Shown here: in pieces, positions 16,878 through 25,844 of the stretch | How positions within the stretch are numbered: position 1 is the stretch's first letter | How the letters are laid out: every line of letters begins with the position of its first letter | Made by a program: the position numbers and the translations under genes | Origin: Bacteroidales bacterium | GTDB taxonomy: Bacteria; Bacteroidota; Bacteroidia; Bacteroidales; F082 | DNA: 64,000 bases | Reading direction: 5' to 3' | Assembly: GCA_900769945.1 (NCBI GenBank) | Contig: CAAGIO010000013.1 | Span: 9,238-73,237, forward strand | The notes under the pieces: model-generated | Told to the model about the DNA's origin: nothing | What the model saw: only the letters and a program-made list of their open reading frames with translations | Database searches by the model: none

Positions 16878-18011
16878 TTATTTCACAACGACTTTCTGTG
16901 TAAGTGAACCGTTTGCACCGTTCAATTTCACGAAATAGACACCTGAGTTAAATTCTTTAACATCAATGTTAAGAGCATTTTCGATTTCTGATGAGAAGAC
17001 GACCTTTCCTGTAATGTCAACCATCTCAACTGATTGGTAGTCAGCAGCTTCAATTGTGATAACATCTGTTGCAGGGTTAGGGAACACAACAACGTTTGAG
17101 TTTTCGATTTCCTCTGCTGAATCGAAAATGTCGATATAGCTGTATTCATAATTGGTGATGAATTGGAGTGTGCCTTGTTCGTCGGCTGCCCAATACTCGT
17201 CATTAATCATGACATTGTAGTTTGTGTGGAAGATTGGCCAATCGTTCTCAGGGTTCTCAACAGGAACGAGGTCTGAATAGAGCATTGTCTCATCGTATGT
17301 GTAGATATGTCTTTCTGTAAGAGCGCCATCTGAATAAGTCTCAGCTTTAGTGATGTTGTTATTGCTGTCGCGTGTGTAGATATTACGTGTTGTCTCTACC
17401 AATGGACCGCCATCTGTGATAGCGTTATAGTCATAACGTTCAATGAGATAGCCATCAGCATTGTAGTTGCAGACAACTCTCCATGAATCGACGAGTTGGT
17501 TCAATACGAAGCTATACTGCTGACCATTTTCCTCAAGCATGTGATGGTTGTTGTCATAAACGCGATCTGCCTTCTGGAAAAGCATGTTGAAGAAATCAAG
17601 CTCGAAATAGTTCAAATCACCATCTTCATTATAGTAATAGGTGTATGTTCCGCCAAGCTCGAATACTTCACCAAAATGGTTGTAATTCTTACGGGTAATG
17701 CGCTGATTCAACTCATTGTATGTATAATCACAATAGTTTGCATAGTACCAGTCACCTTGTAAAATCTGATATGCTGATAATCTTGTGATATTTCTGTTTG
17801 CATCGTATGTCATACTATCTCTAACATACCATTCTTCACCAGCTTTCTGCTCTGTATAAGTTGCAATTAAGAGATTGTTCTCATCGTATGAGTACTCCTT
17901 GACTTCTAAGTCATCTTCCGAGCGTACCCATCCAATGTGGTATTTGTAGCTTTGAGCAAAAGAGACACTAACAAGTGCCGTCATGATAAATGTAAAGAAT
18001 AACTTCTTCAT
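16878..18011 (-). CDS. Type IX secretion cargo protein with YD-like repeats
   Basis: 377 residues. A Sec signal peptide (MKKLFFTFIMTALVSVSFAQ) leads into about 270 residues of imperfect beta repeats of the form YDENNLLIxxYxEQ / YDANRNITRLSAYQ / YNADGYLIERYDYNA, similar to RHS/YD-type repeats. The last ~75 residues form a Por secretion-system sorting domain: VFPNPATDVITIEA, then VEMVDITGKVVFSSE, ending FNSGVYFVKLNG...QKVVVK. This domain directs cargo through the type IX system to the cell surface (family knowledge). The biological role of the repeat region is unknown. The gene has its own -7 element and terminator. Confidence 0.9.
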   Translation of the reverse strand: MKKLFFTFIMTALVSVSFAQSYKYHIGWVRSEDDLEVKEYSYDENNLLIATYTEQKAGEEWYVRDSMTYDANRNITRLSAYQILQGDWYYANYCDYTYNELNQRITRKNYNHFGEVFELGGTYTYYYNEDGDLNYFELDFFNMLFQKADRVYDNNHHMLEENGQQYSFVLNQLVDSWRVVCNYNADGYLIERYDYNAITDGGPLVETTRNIYTRDSNNNITKAETYSDGALTERHIYTYDETMLYSDLVPVENPENDWPIFHTNYNVMINDEYWAADEQGTLQFITNYEYSYIDIFDSAEEIENSNVVVFPNPATDVITIEAADYQSVEMVDITGKVVFSSEIENALNIDVKEFNSGVYFVKLNGANGSLTQKVVVK

Positions 18012-18062
18012 AAAACTTGAATTTTGTTAATTTAATTTGTTTTGTTTAACTTAATTTGCTTG

Positions 18063-18070
18063 CAAAGATA
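18063..18070 (-). promoter_or_regulatory. -7 element of the T9SS cargo gene
   Basis: CAAAGATA on the plus strand reads TATCTTTG on the minus strand. It lies 52 bases before the ATG at 18011; no clear -33 element. The leader is AT-rich with repeated AAATTAA/AACAAA stretches. Confidence 0.45.
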
Positions 18071-18299
18071 CACTTTTTCTAAAGAAAAAAGCCATTTTAG
18101 CAATTTAATTTTTTTTTCAAATTAATATTTCCGAAGTCTTTTGTCTTACAATGCTATAAAAAAAGAATTTACAAGTTATGATATGTTATCTTTCTTCCTT
18201 ATTGATGGAAAATACATAAATTTCCTCGTTTCTACGACTCGTTTCTATCTTGAAAAGTCATTTCTACAGTGCCATTTCAGTCCATCTTTTCCCACACCC

Positions 18300-18319
18300 C
18301 ACCTATATATTAATAGGTG
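18300..18319. other. Perfect 7-bp hairpin upstream of the lipocalin gene
   Basis: CACCTAT (18300-18306) and ATAGGTG (18313-18319) pair across a 6-base AT loop, in the otherwise featureless 400-base interval between the T9SS cargo gene and the lipocalin gene. Could be a terminator remnant or leader structure; role unknown. The rest of 18071-18414 shows no gene I can support. Confidence 0.35.
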
Positions 18320-18414
18320 TATCAATGATTTGTTTAACTTTTTTTTAACAATAAAAAAATGATTATTTTGAACCATCTGCCTACGAGAACGTTTTCAAGG
18401 AAAAGACAAACAAC

Positions 18415-18900
18415 ATGAGAACAATTTTCTTATTATACCTTATGTCAAACATTCACGGCATAGGAGCGGCTGACAGCTTGACAGGCTTTGAGTTAGAGCG
18501 ATATTTAGGGAAGTGGTACGAGATTGCGCGGTTTGACCATCGTTTTGAAAGAGGAATGCAAAAGACGACAGCCGAATACACGCTGATGCCCGACGGAAGC
18601 ATAAAAGTGACAAACAGCGGCTACCGCGACGGTGTGTATCATCAATCCGAAGGCAAGGCTAAGACTACGAACACCCCCGGACTGCTCAAAGTGTCTTTCT
18701 TCTGGTTTTTCTACTCAGACTATAGAATCTTGGCCTTAGACAATGATTATCAATATGCTTTGATAGGCAGCAAATCGAAAGACTATCTATGGATATTATC
18801 GAGGAACCCAATTATTGACGAAGGCTCTTTAGAAGAAATCCTTACTATCGCCACGGGTCTCGGATACGACACCGACAAACTAATATGGGTGGAGCAGTGA
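18415..18900 (+). CDS. Lipocalin family protein (Blc-like)
   Basis: 161 residues with a short N-terminal signal-like segment (MRTIFLLYLMSNIHGIGA). The lipocalin signature G-x-W is clear in LGKWYEIARFDHRFERG, followed by TAEYTLMPDGSIKVTNSGY, LKVSFFWFFYSDYRILALD and YALIGSKSKDYLWILSR, which match the strand order of bacterial lipocalin Blc. Blc binds lysophospholipids and fatty acids and is attached to the outer membrane through a lipobox in enterics; no lipobox cysteine is present here, so it is probably periplasmic. Monocistronic, convergent with the lysine operon. Confidence 0.88.
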   Translation: MRTIFLLYLMSNIHGIGAADSLTGFELERYLGKWYEIARFDHRFERGMQKTTAEYTLMPDGSIKVTNSGYRDGVYHQSEGKAKTTNTPGLLKVSFFWFFYSDYRILALDNDYQYALIGSKSKDYLWILSRNPIIDEGSLEEILTIATGLGYDTDKLIWVEQ

Positions 18901-18920
18901 AAAAGAATCCCGTTCTAAAA

Positions 18921-18974
18921 TCACAAATCATTATATATCAATCATTTAACAAAAAAGACACATTTGATTTGTGA
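18921..18974. repeat. 10-bp inverted repeat between lipocalin and kamD
   Basis: TCACAAATCA (18921-18930) and TGATTTGTGA (18965-18974) are perfect reverse complements separated by 34 AT-rich bases. It lies between the 3' ends of two convergent genes. Role unknown. Confidence 0.6.
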
Positions 18975-19088
18975 AAGTCCATTATTTGAAATCAGCATTA
19001 ATTTTTCTCATTCTCAGACTATTGAGCACAGACATCTGAACACCTTTCAATTAGAATGTTTTGCGGAAAGGGGAAGACAGTGAATGTC

Positions 19089-19127
19089 AAAAAAAAAGAG
19101 GATGCGCAATAAAAATTTGCATCCTCT
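19089..19127 (-). terminator. Terminator of the lysine operon
   Basis: AGAGGATGC (19097-19105) and GCATCCTCT (19119-19127) form a perfect 9-bp stem with a 13-base loop; on the minus strand it is followed by a run of T (complement of the A-tract at 19089-19096). It ends the transcript 24 bases after the kamD stop. Confidence 0.9.
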
Positions 19128-19150
19128 ACAAAAATAACACAAATTATGAA

Positions 19151-20704
19151 TTATCTCTTACCTTTCATTATCTCAACAAAAGGATTATAATAGTTTTCAC
19201 CCTTAGAAGTAACACCTTCGAGGCCCTTACCGCCGTTCTTTGGACGTTTCACGTCACCGAAGATACCTTTCTCAAGAGCAGTGAACAGGCCTTCCTTGTT
19301 TATCTCTTCAAGGAGCTCTATTGTGTTGTTCAGCACAAGTTTCGCACGTTCTCTACAGATACCACCCTCTTTGAACTCCATTTCGTCACCAATACTGTGC
19401 ATATTGTTGAAGATATATTTAGCATTTTCAATTGAGAGATAACGGTCGCTCATGAAAGGAGTGTGGATCGCTTCTGTTGGCATACCAAGAAGCTGGATAC
19501 CTTGGTGGGTCCAGATGCCAATCATGTTAAACAGGGCGTCTTGGATATGGCCGCGGAAGATGTTGCCGGTCATGAACTTAGTAGGGGGCATATACTTAAG
19601 GGTAGCCTTTGGGAATATTTCGCGAGTCATCTGGGCTTGAGCGAGTTCGAGAAGGAATCCGTCTTTTAGCATAGGGTCCATTTCGAAGGCGTGTCCAAGA
19701 CCCATCTGTTCTTCAGTGAGGCCAGCACATAGTGCGAGTTGTTCATTAATAAGGTCAGAGGCGAGGACGGTATGAGCGGCTTCGACAGCGTCGGCGGTTG
19801 TGAGGTAGTTATCCTCACCTGTGTTGATAATCACTCCGGCGAATCCATTGATAATACGTGACATATATTGGTCAATCAAGGTACGCTGCATATTGATGTC
19901 GCGGAACAGGATACCGTAAAGGGCGTCATTCAGCATGACATCGAGGCCTTCGAAGGCGCCCATGACAGCGATTTCGGGCATACAAAGGCCAGAGCAGTAG
20001 TTGCAGAGGCGGATATAGCGGCCGAGTTCTTCGCCCACCTCGTCCAATGCTTTACGCATGATTCGGAAGTTCTCCTGCGTCGCGAAGGTACCGCCAAACC
20101 CTTCTGTTGTAGCACCATAAGGCACATAGTCAAGCAAGCTCTGTCCCGTGGTGCGGATAACAGCGATGACGTCAGCACCTTGGCGTGCACCTGCTTGAGC
20201 CTGAATGACATCCTCGTAGATGTTTCCGGTAGCCACGATGATATAAAGGTAAGGCTTCGGACCTTCGCCTATGGTGTTCAGATAATGGTCACGGCGGTCA
20301 TGGCGGGCGCGGATACGGTTAACATTCTCATCGACAACAGGCTGGAGTGTCTCTGCAATACGTTTACGGTCCCTTGTGACGACCTTAGTGATGTCAAGCT
20401 TATTCTCTGCCACATGCTCTGCTATCTGCTGAGGAGTTAATCCCGTCTGAATCATTGCGTTAGCGATGAAGAACAGTGCGCCTTCGCTCAACACGCCCTT
20501 TTCCTTCAGAGTGTCAACCACCACATTCGGAAGCGGGACTTGGTTAGCATCTACACCATCGATACCCATCAGTCGGCATAATGTACGCTCCACTGCAACC
20601 GTGGTGTATTGTTCAACGAAACCTTGCACTTGGTCGGCTATGTTCTTCGCCAACTGGCGAGCCTGTGCGACCTTGTTAAAATCAAGTCCTAATTTACTAT
20701 TCAT
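19151..20704 (-). CDS. kamD: Lysine 5,6-aminomutase alpha subunit
   Basis: 517 residues, normal length for KamD. The protein supplies the TIM-barrel catalytic subunit of the adenosylcobalamin/PLP enzyme that moves the terminal amino group of beta-lysine (or D-lysine) to form 3,5-diaminohexanoate. Recognisable stretches include the N-terminus (LGLDFNKVAQARQLAKNIADQ), RDRKRIAETLQPVVDENVNRIRARHDRRD and AGARQGADVIAVIRTTGQSLLDYVPYG. The B12- and PLP-Lys-bearing beta subunit KamE normally follows directly, but here a strong terminator comes 24 bases after the stop and no kamE is found in the window. Last gene of the operon, 35 bases after kamC. Confidence 0.93.
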   Translation of the reverse strand: MNSKLGLDFNKVAQARQLAKNIADQVQGFVEQYTTVAVERTLCRLMGIDGVDANQVPLPNVVVDTLKEKGVLSEGALFFIANAMIQTGLTPQQIAEHVAENKLDITKVVTRDRKRIAETLQPVVDENVNRIRARHDRRDHYLNTIGEGPKPYLYIIVATGNIYEDVIQAQAGARQGADVIAVIRTTGQSLLDYVPYGATTEGFGGTFATQENFRIMRKALDEVGEELGRYIRLCNYCSGLCMPEIAVMGAFEGLDVMLNDALYGILFRDINMQRTLIDQYMSRIINGFAGVIINTGEDNYLTTADAVEAAHTVLASDLINEQLALCAGLTEEQMGLGHAFEMDPMLKDGFLLELAQAQMTREIFPKATLKYMPPTKFMTGNIFRGHIQDALFNMIGIWTHQGIQLLGMPTEAIHTPFMSDRYLSIENAKYIFNNMHSIGDEMEFKEGGICRERAKLVLNNTIELLEEINKEGLFTALEKGIFGDVKRPKNGGKGLEGVTSKGENYYNPFVEIMKGKR

Positions 20705-20739
20705 GGTTATTATCTGTTTATAATTTCTCTAATAATATT

Positions 20740-22083
20740 CTAATTTATTGTTTGTCTTGACAGAAACTTTCTCGATTCAGCGAGCCATTCCTCGTCAACG
20801 CCCAAACTCTCTGCTATATTCAGTGCCTCGTGCGGCACCTCACCATTCATCACCTCCACCAGCTCATAATTCATCTTGCCATCTTCAAAACCCTTCACCC
20901 TCAGACAGCGATTATCATACGTATTTATATTATAATGAGTTACAATAACAAGGCTCATCTTCCTGTCCTGAAGAATCTTCACTAATGCCGACACCAAGGC
21001 GGTTCCCTCGGTAGGATTCGTGGTTCGCGCCGGCTCGTCAACCAACGCCAAGAAGTCTTTCTCCGTCCTTGATGCCTTGACTATCTCATTGATATTCTTC
21101 ATCTCTGCAGCAAACGACGACAACCCTTTATATATCGACTGCTCATCGGTGGTGCAAAGGAAGACTGCGTTCTGTAACATTATCTTGGCACTTTGGGCAG
21201 GAATGCCGAAACCCAATTGGAACAAATACTGGCAAAGGGCTATCGTCTTGATTACCACTGTCTTACCACCCATATTCGTTCCCATGATTATTGTTGGACG
21301 CTTCCCGAACCGAATGTTAACATTTTGGTAGTCCTCCCCCACTATCACCTTAACTTCCGGATTAAACAATCCAATATATGATGTTTCATCATCGGTTGCC
21401 AATTGTGGGAAGCAAAATCCGAATTTTATCATTTGGAACACCTTAGCAATGTTCAAGTCAATGAGAGCCAACGACTTCTGCGCCAAAAAAATCTCATCAG
21501 CATATACAGATAGAGAGTAAGAAAGACGTGTGCGTATCTCGTCCTCTATTGCAGTAGCCTCGTTAAACAATGCCTCATCAAAATCATCCTTCACCTTCAT
21601 CATCCTCCTAAGCTCAGAAAGCCTTTCAGAATAAGAGTCATAAATATAGAAAGTTGCAATCCTCATTCCGTCAGGGTCAAGGATATTAACCACCTCAGAG
21701 AGGTCAGGGATATCGGTGCACTGTTCCAAATGTAATTGTTTGATAATCTGTTGGACATCATACGACAGAAGTGCTAAATGCTTTATCTCGAACAGTTCGA
21801 TATCATTTAGCACAATATGATTCCGCAGATTATTAATAGTACTCTTAATCTCTTTCAGATTACAGAGTTTATGTTGTAAAGTATTGATTGATAATTTATT
21901 CTCATCATCAGTAATGACATCGAAAAACCTTTTAATAACGCTGTATTGTCTTTCTATTGCCGCCCCATCAGTCATCAATTCCGATTCGAGCAGCATACGT
22001 CTGGTATAGCCCGAATGCAGGTCGAGGTTATCAATTACGAACTTGATGCCGCATGGCTGGTTTATAATATCCTTCAGTTGCAT
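20740..22083 (-). CDS. kamC: MutS-like ATPase, lysine 5,6-aminomutase reactivase component
   Basis: 447 residues. The C-terminal half is a MutS-type ABC ATPase: Walker A GTNMGGKT (268-275) in IIMGTNMGGKTVVIKT, a signature-like LSSFAAEMKN, Walker B FLALVDEPARTTNPTEG and a His-switch VIVTHYN. The N-terminal half is helical and unlike mismatch-recognition domains, so it is not a repair MutS. In lysine-fermentation clusters such a protein (KamC) together with KamB is regarded as the aminomutase reactivase that swaps damaged B12. Its ATG overlaps the kamB stop by one base (TAATG), showing tight coupling. Family call firm; reactivase role from knowledge of the cluster. Confidence 0.85.
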   Translation of the reverse strand: MQLKDIINQPCGIKFVIDNLDLHSGYTRRMLLESELMTDGAAIERQYSVIKRFFDVITDDENKLSINTLQHKLCNLKEIKSTINNLRNHIVLNDIELFEIKHLALLSYDVQQIIKQLHLEQCTDIPDLSEVVNILDPDGMRIATFYIYDSYSERLSELRRMMKVKDDFDEALFNEATAIEDEIRTRLSYSLSVYADEIFLAQKSLALIDLNIAKVFQMIKFGFCFPQLATDDETSYIGLFNPEVKVIVGEDYQNVNIRFGKRPTIIMGTNMGGKTVVIKTIALCQYLFQLGFGIPAQSAKIMLQNAVFLCTTDEQSIYKGLSSFAAEMKNINEIVKASRTEKDFLALVDEPARTTNPTEGTALVSALVKILQDRKMSLVIVTHYNINTYDNRCLRVKGFEDGKMNYELVEVMNGEVPHEALNIAESLGVDEEWLAESRKFLSRQTIN

Positions 22084-23090
22084 TAGTTTTTCATCAAATC
22101 ATAAACCGGAAGACCTATAGCTTCCGACAATGTGGAACAAAGTCTTTCAGAATCAAGTACAATGCCGTTTGGTGCTGTTGGGTTCACTGTCACGGCCAAG
22201 AGGTTGCTCTTCTGCATCACCCTTATTGTTCCGCCTCCATTAACGAAAGACCTGAATACGAGAGGTGAAACGAAGATCTTGGTGAAGTCAGAGACAACGA
22301 TTTCAGTATTGGCGAACATACGTTTGCCACGGATATTAGTCAAGAACGAGTCGGTTAGTGCGCCGCTAAGGAACAGAGTTTTACAGTGTCCGATGCCTTC
22401 AGTGCATAGGTTGACCGACAGCGAGGATGCGACTTTTAGGTCATGCAGTACATCGTCATCGTCTATGGCCCATACGCCGTTATTTATAGACGAGAACTTC
22501 GCTATATTCTGCGGTGATGTAAGGTCTAAGTTTATCATTTCTACTACGAAGGCTGTTTTTTGGACCAAGTTGTTAATATTTGCTGACAATGCGGCACCTG
22601 TTGAAAGTATCATCGACTCACTTGTTGCGGGAGAGGCGAGGCTCATTCTGGAGAGTGCGCCGTCGATGAGGACGAGGTCCACGTCAAAGTTTCTATGCAT
22701 AGACTCCTTCCATCGACGCAGTCCGAAGTTCGACGACGGGCCTGAGAGAAGCACCTTGCCTTTTGTCAATGCCTTTGCTGTGACAATCCTTCCGAGGGAG
22801 GAGTTCTCATCGCTTACATCGACAAGCTCAGAGACGAGTTTTCTCATCAGGTAGTGTTTCTCGCTTGTTGCGAAGAGGACGCCTTCTTTAACAGTAATCT
22901 CCGGTTTGGAGGTCCGCGTCACCTGATCGGTTTTCTCGCCGTCGATACCTATTGAACTCACTACGACACGCATTCTATCGAGGGGCAGGCGATTTAGTAC
23001 ATAGTTGAGACACACTGTCTTACCTGTATTTTTCTCCAGCCCCACGATTGAACAGCTTCTATGACGAACAAGTTCATTAATAAAAGGCAT
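22083..23090 (-). CDS. kamB: P-loop protein, lysine 5,6-aminomutase reactivase subunit
   Basis: 335 residues, lysine-cluster-specific family. An N-terminal P-loop is visible as VGLEKNTGKT (about 17-26), followed by VVSSIGIDGEKTDQVTR and, further on, VDLVLIDGALSRMSLASPATSESMILSTGAALS (about 137-170), resembling a Walker B/switch region of SIMIBI-type NTPases. It overlaps kamC by one base and is preceded by the small membrane protein gene 21 bases upstream. Known clusters in Clostridia and Fusobacteria carry kamB-kamC just before kamD-kamE. NTPase activity is inferred from the motif. Confidence 0.8.
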   Translation of the reverse strand: MPFINELVRHRSCSIVGLEKNTGKTVCLNYVLNRLPLDRMRVVVSSIGIDGEKTDQVTRTSKPEITVKEGVLFATSEKHYLMRKLVSELVDVSDENSSLGRIVTAKALTKGKVLLSGPSSNFGLRRWKESMHRNFDVDLVLIDGALSRMSLASPATSESMILSTGAALSANINNLVQKTAFVVEMINLDLTSPQNIAKFSSINNGVWAIDDDDVLHDLKVASSLSVNLCTEGIGHCKTLFLSGALTDSFLTNIRGKRMFANTEIVVSDFTKIFVSPLVFRSFVNGGGTIRVMQKSNLLAVTVNPTAPNGIVLDSERLCSTLSEAIGLPVYDLMKN

Positions 23091-23111
23091 ATTCTATTTC
23101 GATAAAAATTT

Positions 23112-23375
23112 TTAGTCCAGATTCTCCGAATCCTTGTTAACAGTCTCATTATTACTCTCTTTATTATTCTCTTTCTTAGAAGAGAAGAGCCAGAAGAACA
23201 CGAGGAACAGTATTGTGGTGATGACGGTTTCGATGATAGCCCACACAAAGATATTCGTAATCGTGAAGTTATTCTTATAAATAAAGGAGACTATTACATT
23301 AATAAGGTATATGAAGACCATGAAGATTAAGATAATCTTCCATCCCGGCATCTTGGAAAATTTTTTATCATTCAT
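23112..23375 (-). CDS. Small two-helix membrane protein in the lysine operon
   Basis: 87 residues. Two hydrophobic segments (about 12-33 and 42-64) are followed by a very polar, Asn/Glu-rich tail (KKENNKESNN...) of about 20 residues. It begins 6 bases after the kamA stop and ends 21 bases before kamB, so it is embedded in the operon and almost surely translated with it. I do not recognise the family. It could be a membrane anchor for the cytoplasmic aminomutase or reactivase proteins, but there is no sequence proof. An unrelated frame on the same strand (22994-23248) overlaps it and is considered spurious. Confidence 0.7.
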   Translation of the reverse strand: MNDKKFSKMPGWKIILIFMVFIYLINVIVSFIYKNNFTITNIFVWAIIETVITTILFLVFFWLFSSKKENNKESNNETVNKDSENLD

Positions 23376-23381
23376 AGGGTA

Positions 23382-24728
23382 TCAGCCTTTCTTTTGTCTT
23401 TCGTGACGATACAGATGAGCAGGTTCGATATTCATTTTCTCACCTTCGAGAAGTGTCAGCACGCCATCAACAGGTTTGTTACGGTCAACGTCTTCAACTC
23501 TCTGGCTTTCGAGTTTCTTTTTAAGAGCCTGGCATTCAGGGCAATCGCATTCGCTGTGATATTCTGCCGGTTCTGTATAAGTGGTGATAACGCCTTCGAA
23601 GTTACGCAGGACGACTCTGCCGGGTGACTGTGAGATGACGTATTGAGGCATGACTGGGGTTTTCCCGCCGCCGCCCGGTGCATCGACCACGAAAGTAGGC
23701 ACGCAGAATCCGGATGTATGTCCGCGGAGGCCCTCGATAATCTCAATACCTTTTGATACAGGAGTACGGAAATGTTCGAGGCCCATGGATAGGTCGCACT
23801 GGTAAATATAATAAGGTCTCACGCGCATCTTGACGAGTTCGTGGACGAGGTTTCTCATCACGAAGACGCAGTCGTTGATGCCGCGGAGGAGGACGCTCTG
23901 GTTGCCGAGAGGCACGCCTGCATTAGCGAGTCTCTCGCAAGCGGCTGCCGATTCCGGTGTCACCTCATTAGGATGGTTGAAGTGAGTGTTGATCCATATC
24001 GGGTGGTATTTCTTTAGCATCTCGCACAGCTCAGGAGTGATACGCTGAGGGCAGACCACCGGGGTACGGGTGCCGATACGCACTATCTCCACATGTTTTA
24101 TCTTGCGGAGGCGGGAGATGATATATTCTAATTTCGCGTCGCTCACCATGAGGGCGTCGCCACCTGAGAGCAGGACGTCGCGCACGCACTCTGTTTTCTC
24201 GATATATTCGAGGGCTCTCTCCACGCGATCTACCGGTGACTCATCGTCTTTCTGTCCGGCGAAACGGCGGCGTGTGCAGTGACGACAGTACATGGAGCAC
24301 ATGTCTGTGATAAGGAAGAGCACCCTGTCAGGGTAGCGGTGTGTCAGGCCTGGGACAGGAGAGTCCTCGTCCTCATGAAGAGGGTCGAGAAGGTCAGCCC
24401 TTGCGATATGTGTCTCCGCCGCTGTTGGGATACACTGGCGACGAACCGGGTCCTTCGGGTCATCAGGGTTGATGAGGCTCAGATAGTAAGGGGTGATAGC
24501 CATACGCAAGGTCTGGAGCGCGTTACGAACACCCTCTTCCTCTTCTGGTGTCAGTGTGATATATTTCTTCAGCTGGTCTAATGTCTCGATACGGTTTTTG
24601 ACCTGCCATTTCCAGTCGTTCCACTGTGCGTCGGTAACTTCAGGAAACAATATTTTTCTTCTTGATTCGCCCATATAATATGTATTAAAGGAAGGAAGCC
24701 GGTCTTTTGTGATGCCGACTCCCGTCAT
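23382..24728 (-). CDS. kamA: L-lysine 2,3-aminomutase
   Basis: Radical SAM, PLP-dependent enzyme that converts L-lysine to L-beta-lysine, the first step of lysine fermentation. The frame starts at TTG 24731; the adjacent ATG 24728 is the better start (448 residues). The radical-SAM motif C-SMY-C-RH-C (C144, C148, C151) binds the 4Fe-4S cluster. PLP lysine lies in the glycine-rich PGGGGKTPV. A C-terminal zinc/dimer motif CDCPEC and the extended tail are present, as in clostridial KamA. It follows kdd by 6 bases. A shorter EpmB-type enzyme is excluded by length and by the operon. Confidence 0.96.
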   Translation of the reverse strand: MTGVGITKDRLPSFNTYYMGESRRKILFPEVTDAQWNDWKWQVKNRIETLDQLKKYITLTPEEEEGVRNALQTLRMAITPYYLSLINPDDPKDPVRRQCIPTAAETHIARADLLDPLHEDEDSPVPGLTHRYPDRVLFLITDMCSMYCRHCTRRRFAGQKDDESPVDRVERALEYIEKTECVRDVLLSGGDALMVSDAKLEYIISRLRKIKHVEIVRIGTRTPVVCPQRITPELCEMLKKYHPIWINTHFNHPNEVTPESAAACERLANAGVPLGNQSVLLRGINDCVFVMRNLVHELVKMRVRPYYIYQCDLSMGLEHFRTPVSKGIEIIEGLRGHTSGFCVPTFVVDAPGGGGKTPVMPQYVISQSPGRVVLRNFEGVITTYTEPAEYHSECDCPECQALKKKLESQRVEDVDRNKPVDGVLTLLEGEKMNIEPAHLYRHERQKKG

Positions 24729-24734
24729 CAAATA

Positions 24735-25808
24735 TTAAGCATAAAGTTCTTCGAAAATCTTACGGAGTTCCGGGCTCTCGCGGAGTTCCTGCAGGGTGAA
24801 CTCAGCGTGTCCTTTTGTATATCCGTTACCCATGATCATGTTGACGTCTGCTCCGATACCTTCGGCGCCGAGTGAGGCCTTTGTGAAGCTTGTCGCCATT
24901 GAGAAGAAATAGACTACGCCGTCGTCCTTAGTGCACAGCACTGCGGTCATCTCGCAATCAGGGACGTTAACGCAGTTGATTGTCACGTCGGCCATCTTGC
25001 CGTTTGTGAGTTTGCTCACGAGTTCGTTAACCTCCACCGGTGTCATGCCTGCCACGCTCTCTACAACATCACAGAATCCGAGGTCCTTGATACGTTGTGT
25101 TGACTTAGGGCTGTTAGCGAGTCCGATGACCTTTCCTGTAACGCCCACGCGTTTCTTTGCCTCGTATGCGCAGAGCATTCCCGACTTACCGCCGGCTCCG
25201 AGTATAACCACATTCTGTCCGTATTGGCAGAGTTTTGCTGTCTGGGCTGGTGCGCCGGCGACGTCCAATGCTGACAGTGCGAGTTTCTCTGGCATGTCTG
25301 TTGGGATTTTTGCGTAGATGCCGCTCTCGAACAAGATAGCCTTTCCCTTGATGTCAACTTGATCGACCTCAGGTCTTATTTCCAAGATTTCATCTATGCG
25401 GAGAGGGGTGAGTGACAATGATACGAGTGTTGCGATACGGTCGCCTTCTTGGAGGTCAATCTTTCCTTTAAGAGCGTCGCCAATCTTCTCGACTCTTCCG
25501 AGGAGCATGCCGCCTGAGCCTGTCCTGCGGTTGCGGTGTTTGCCTTGGAGCTCCACATTAAGGAACATCTCCTTTTTCACCTCTTCCATAATCTGCTCCT
25601 GTGTCGCGCCTTCTCCGGCCTGTGCCTTGGCATAGTTATGGATGTCGGTGAATGATGCCGAGTCGATATTCAATGTCTGGACATCGATAAGTATTTCGTT
25701 ATCATAGATCTCGTCCATATTGTTATCGAGTTTGTTAGCTGGTTGTGGGAGAACGCCTTTAGGTTCGATCACTCGGTGTGTACCGTATTTATTTCCGTGT
25801 TTCTGCAT
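24735..25808 (-). CDS. kdd: L-erythro-3,5-diaminohexanoate dehydrogenase
   Basis: 357 residues. Oxidative deamination of 3,5-diaminohexanoate to 3-keto-5-aminohexanoate with NAD+, third step of the pathway. The fold is medium-chain-dehydrogenase-like: a GroES-like N-terminal half (GSGGMLLGRVEKIGDALKGKIDLQEGDRIATL) and a Rossmann domain with VILGAGGKSGMLCAYEAKKRVG (about 202-223). The catalytic zinc cysteines of typical alcohol dehydrogenases are missing, as expected for Kdd. Position between kce and kamA matches known lysine clusters. Confident from sequence plus context. Confidence 0.93.
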   Translation of the reverse strand: MQKHGNKYGTHRVIEPKGVLPQPANKLDNNMDEIYDNEILIDVQTLNIDSASFTDIHNYAKAQAGEGATQEQIMEEVKKEMFLNVELQGKHRNRRTGSGGMLLGRVEKIGDALKGKIDLQEGDRIATLVSLSLTPLRIDEILEIRPEVDQVDIKGKAILFESGIYAKIPTDMPEKLALSALDVAGAPAQTAKLCQYGQNVVILGAGGKSGMLCAYEAKKRVGVTGKVIGLANSPKSTQRIKDLGFCDVVESVAGMTPVEVNELVSKLTNGKMADVTINCVNVPDCEMTAVLCTKDDGVVYFFSMATSFTKASLGAEGIGADVNMIMGNGYTKGHAEFTLQELRESPELRKIFEELYA

Positions 25809-25844
25809 TATTTTATTATTTTTGAAAGTTAAGTAAAAATATTG

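Noticed and set aside
18141..18362. 73-residue plus-strand ORF before the lipocalin gene
   Set aside because: No promoter, no similarity to anything I know, low-complexity AT-rich DNA with a hairpin across it; likely random.
19868..20440. 190-residue plus-strand ORF inside kamD
   Set aside because: Antisense shadow of kamD; no signals.
20740..22083. Mismatch repair MutS
   Set aside because: Only the ATPase part resembles MutS; mismatch-recognition domains are missing and the gene is coupled to kamB, so it is the cluster-specific KamC.
23382..24728. EpmB-type lysine 2,3-aminomutase acting on elongation factor P
   Set aside because: Length (448), C-terminal CDCPEC motif and operon context fit catabolic KamA.
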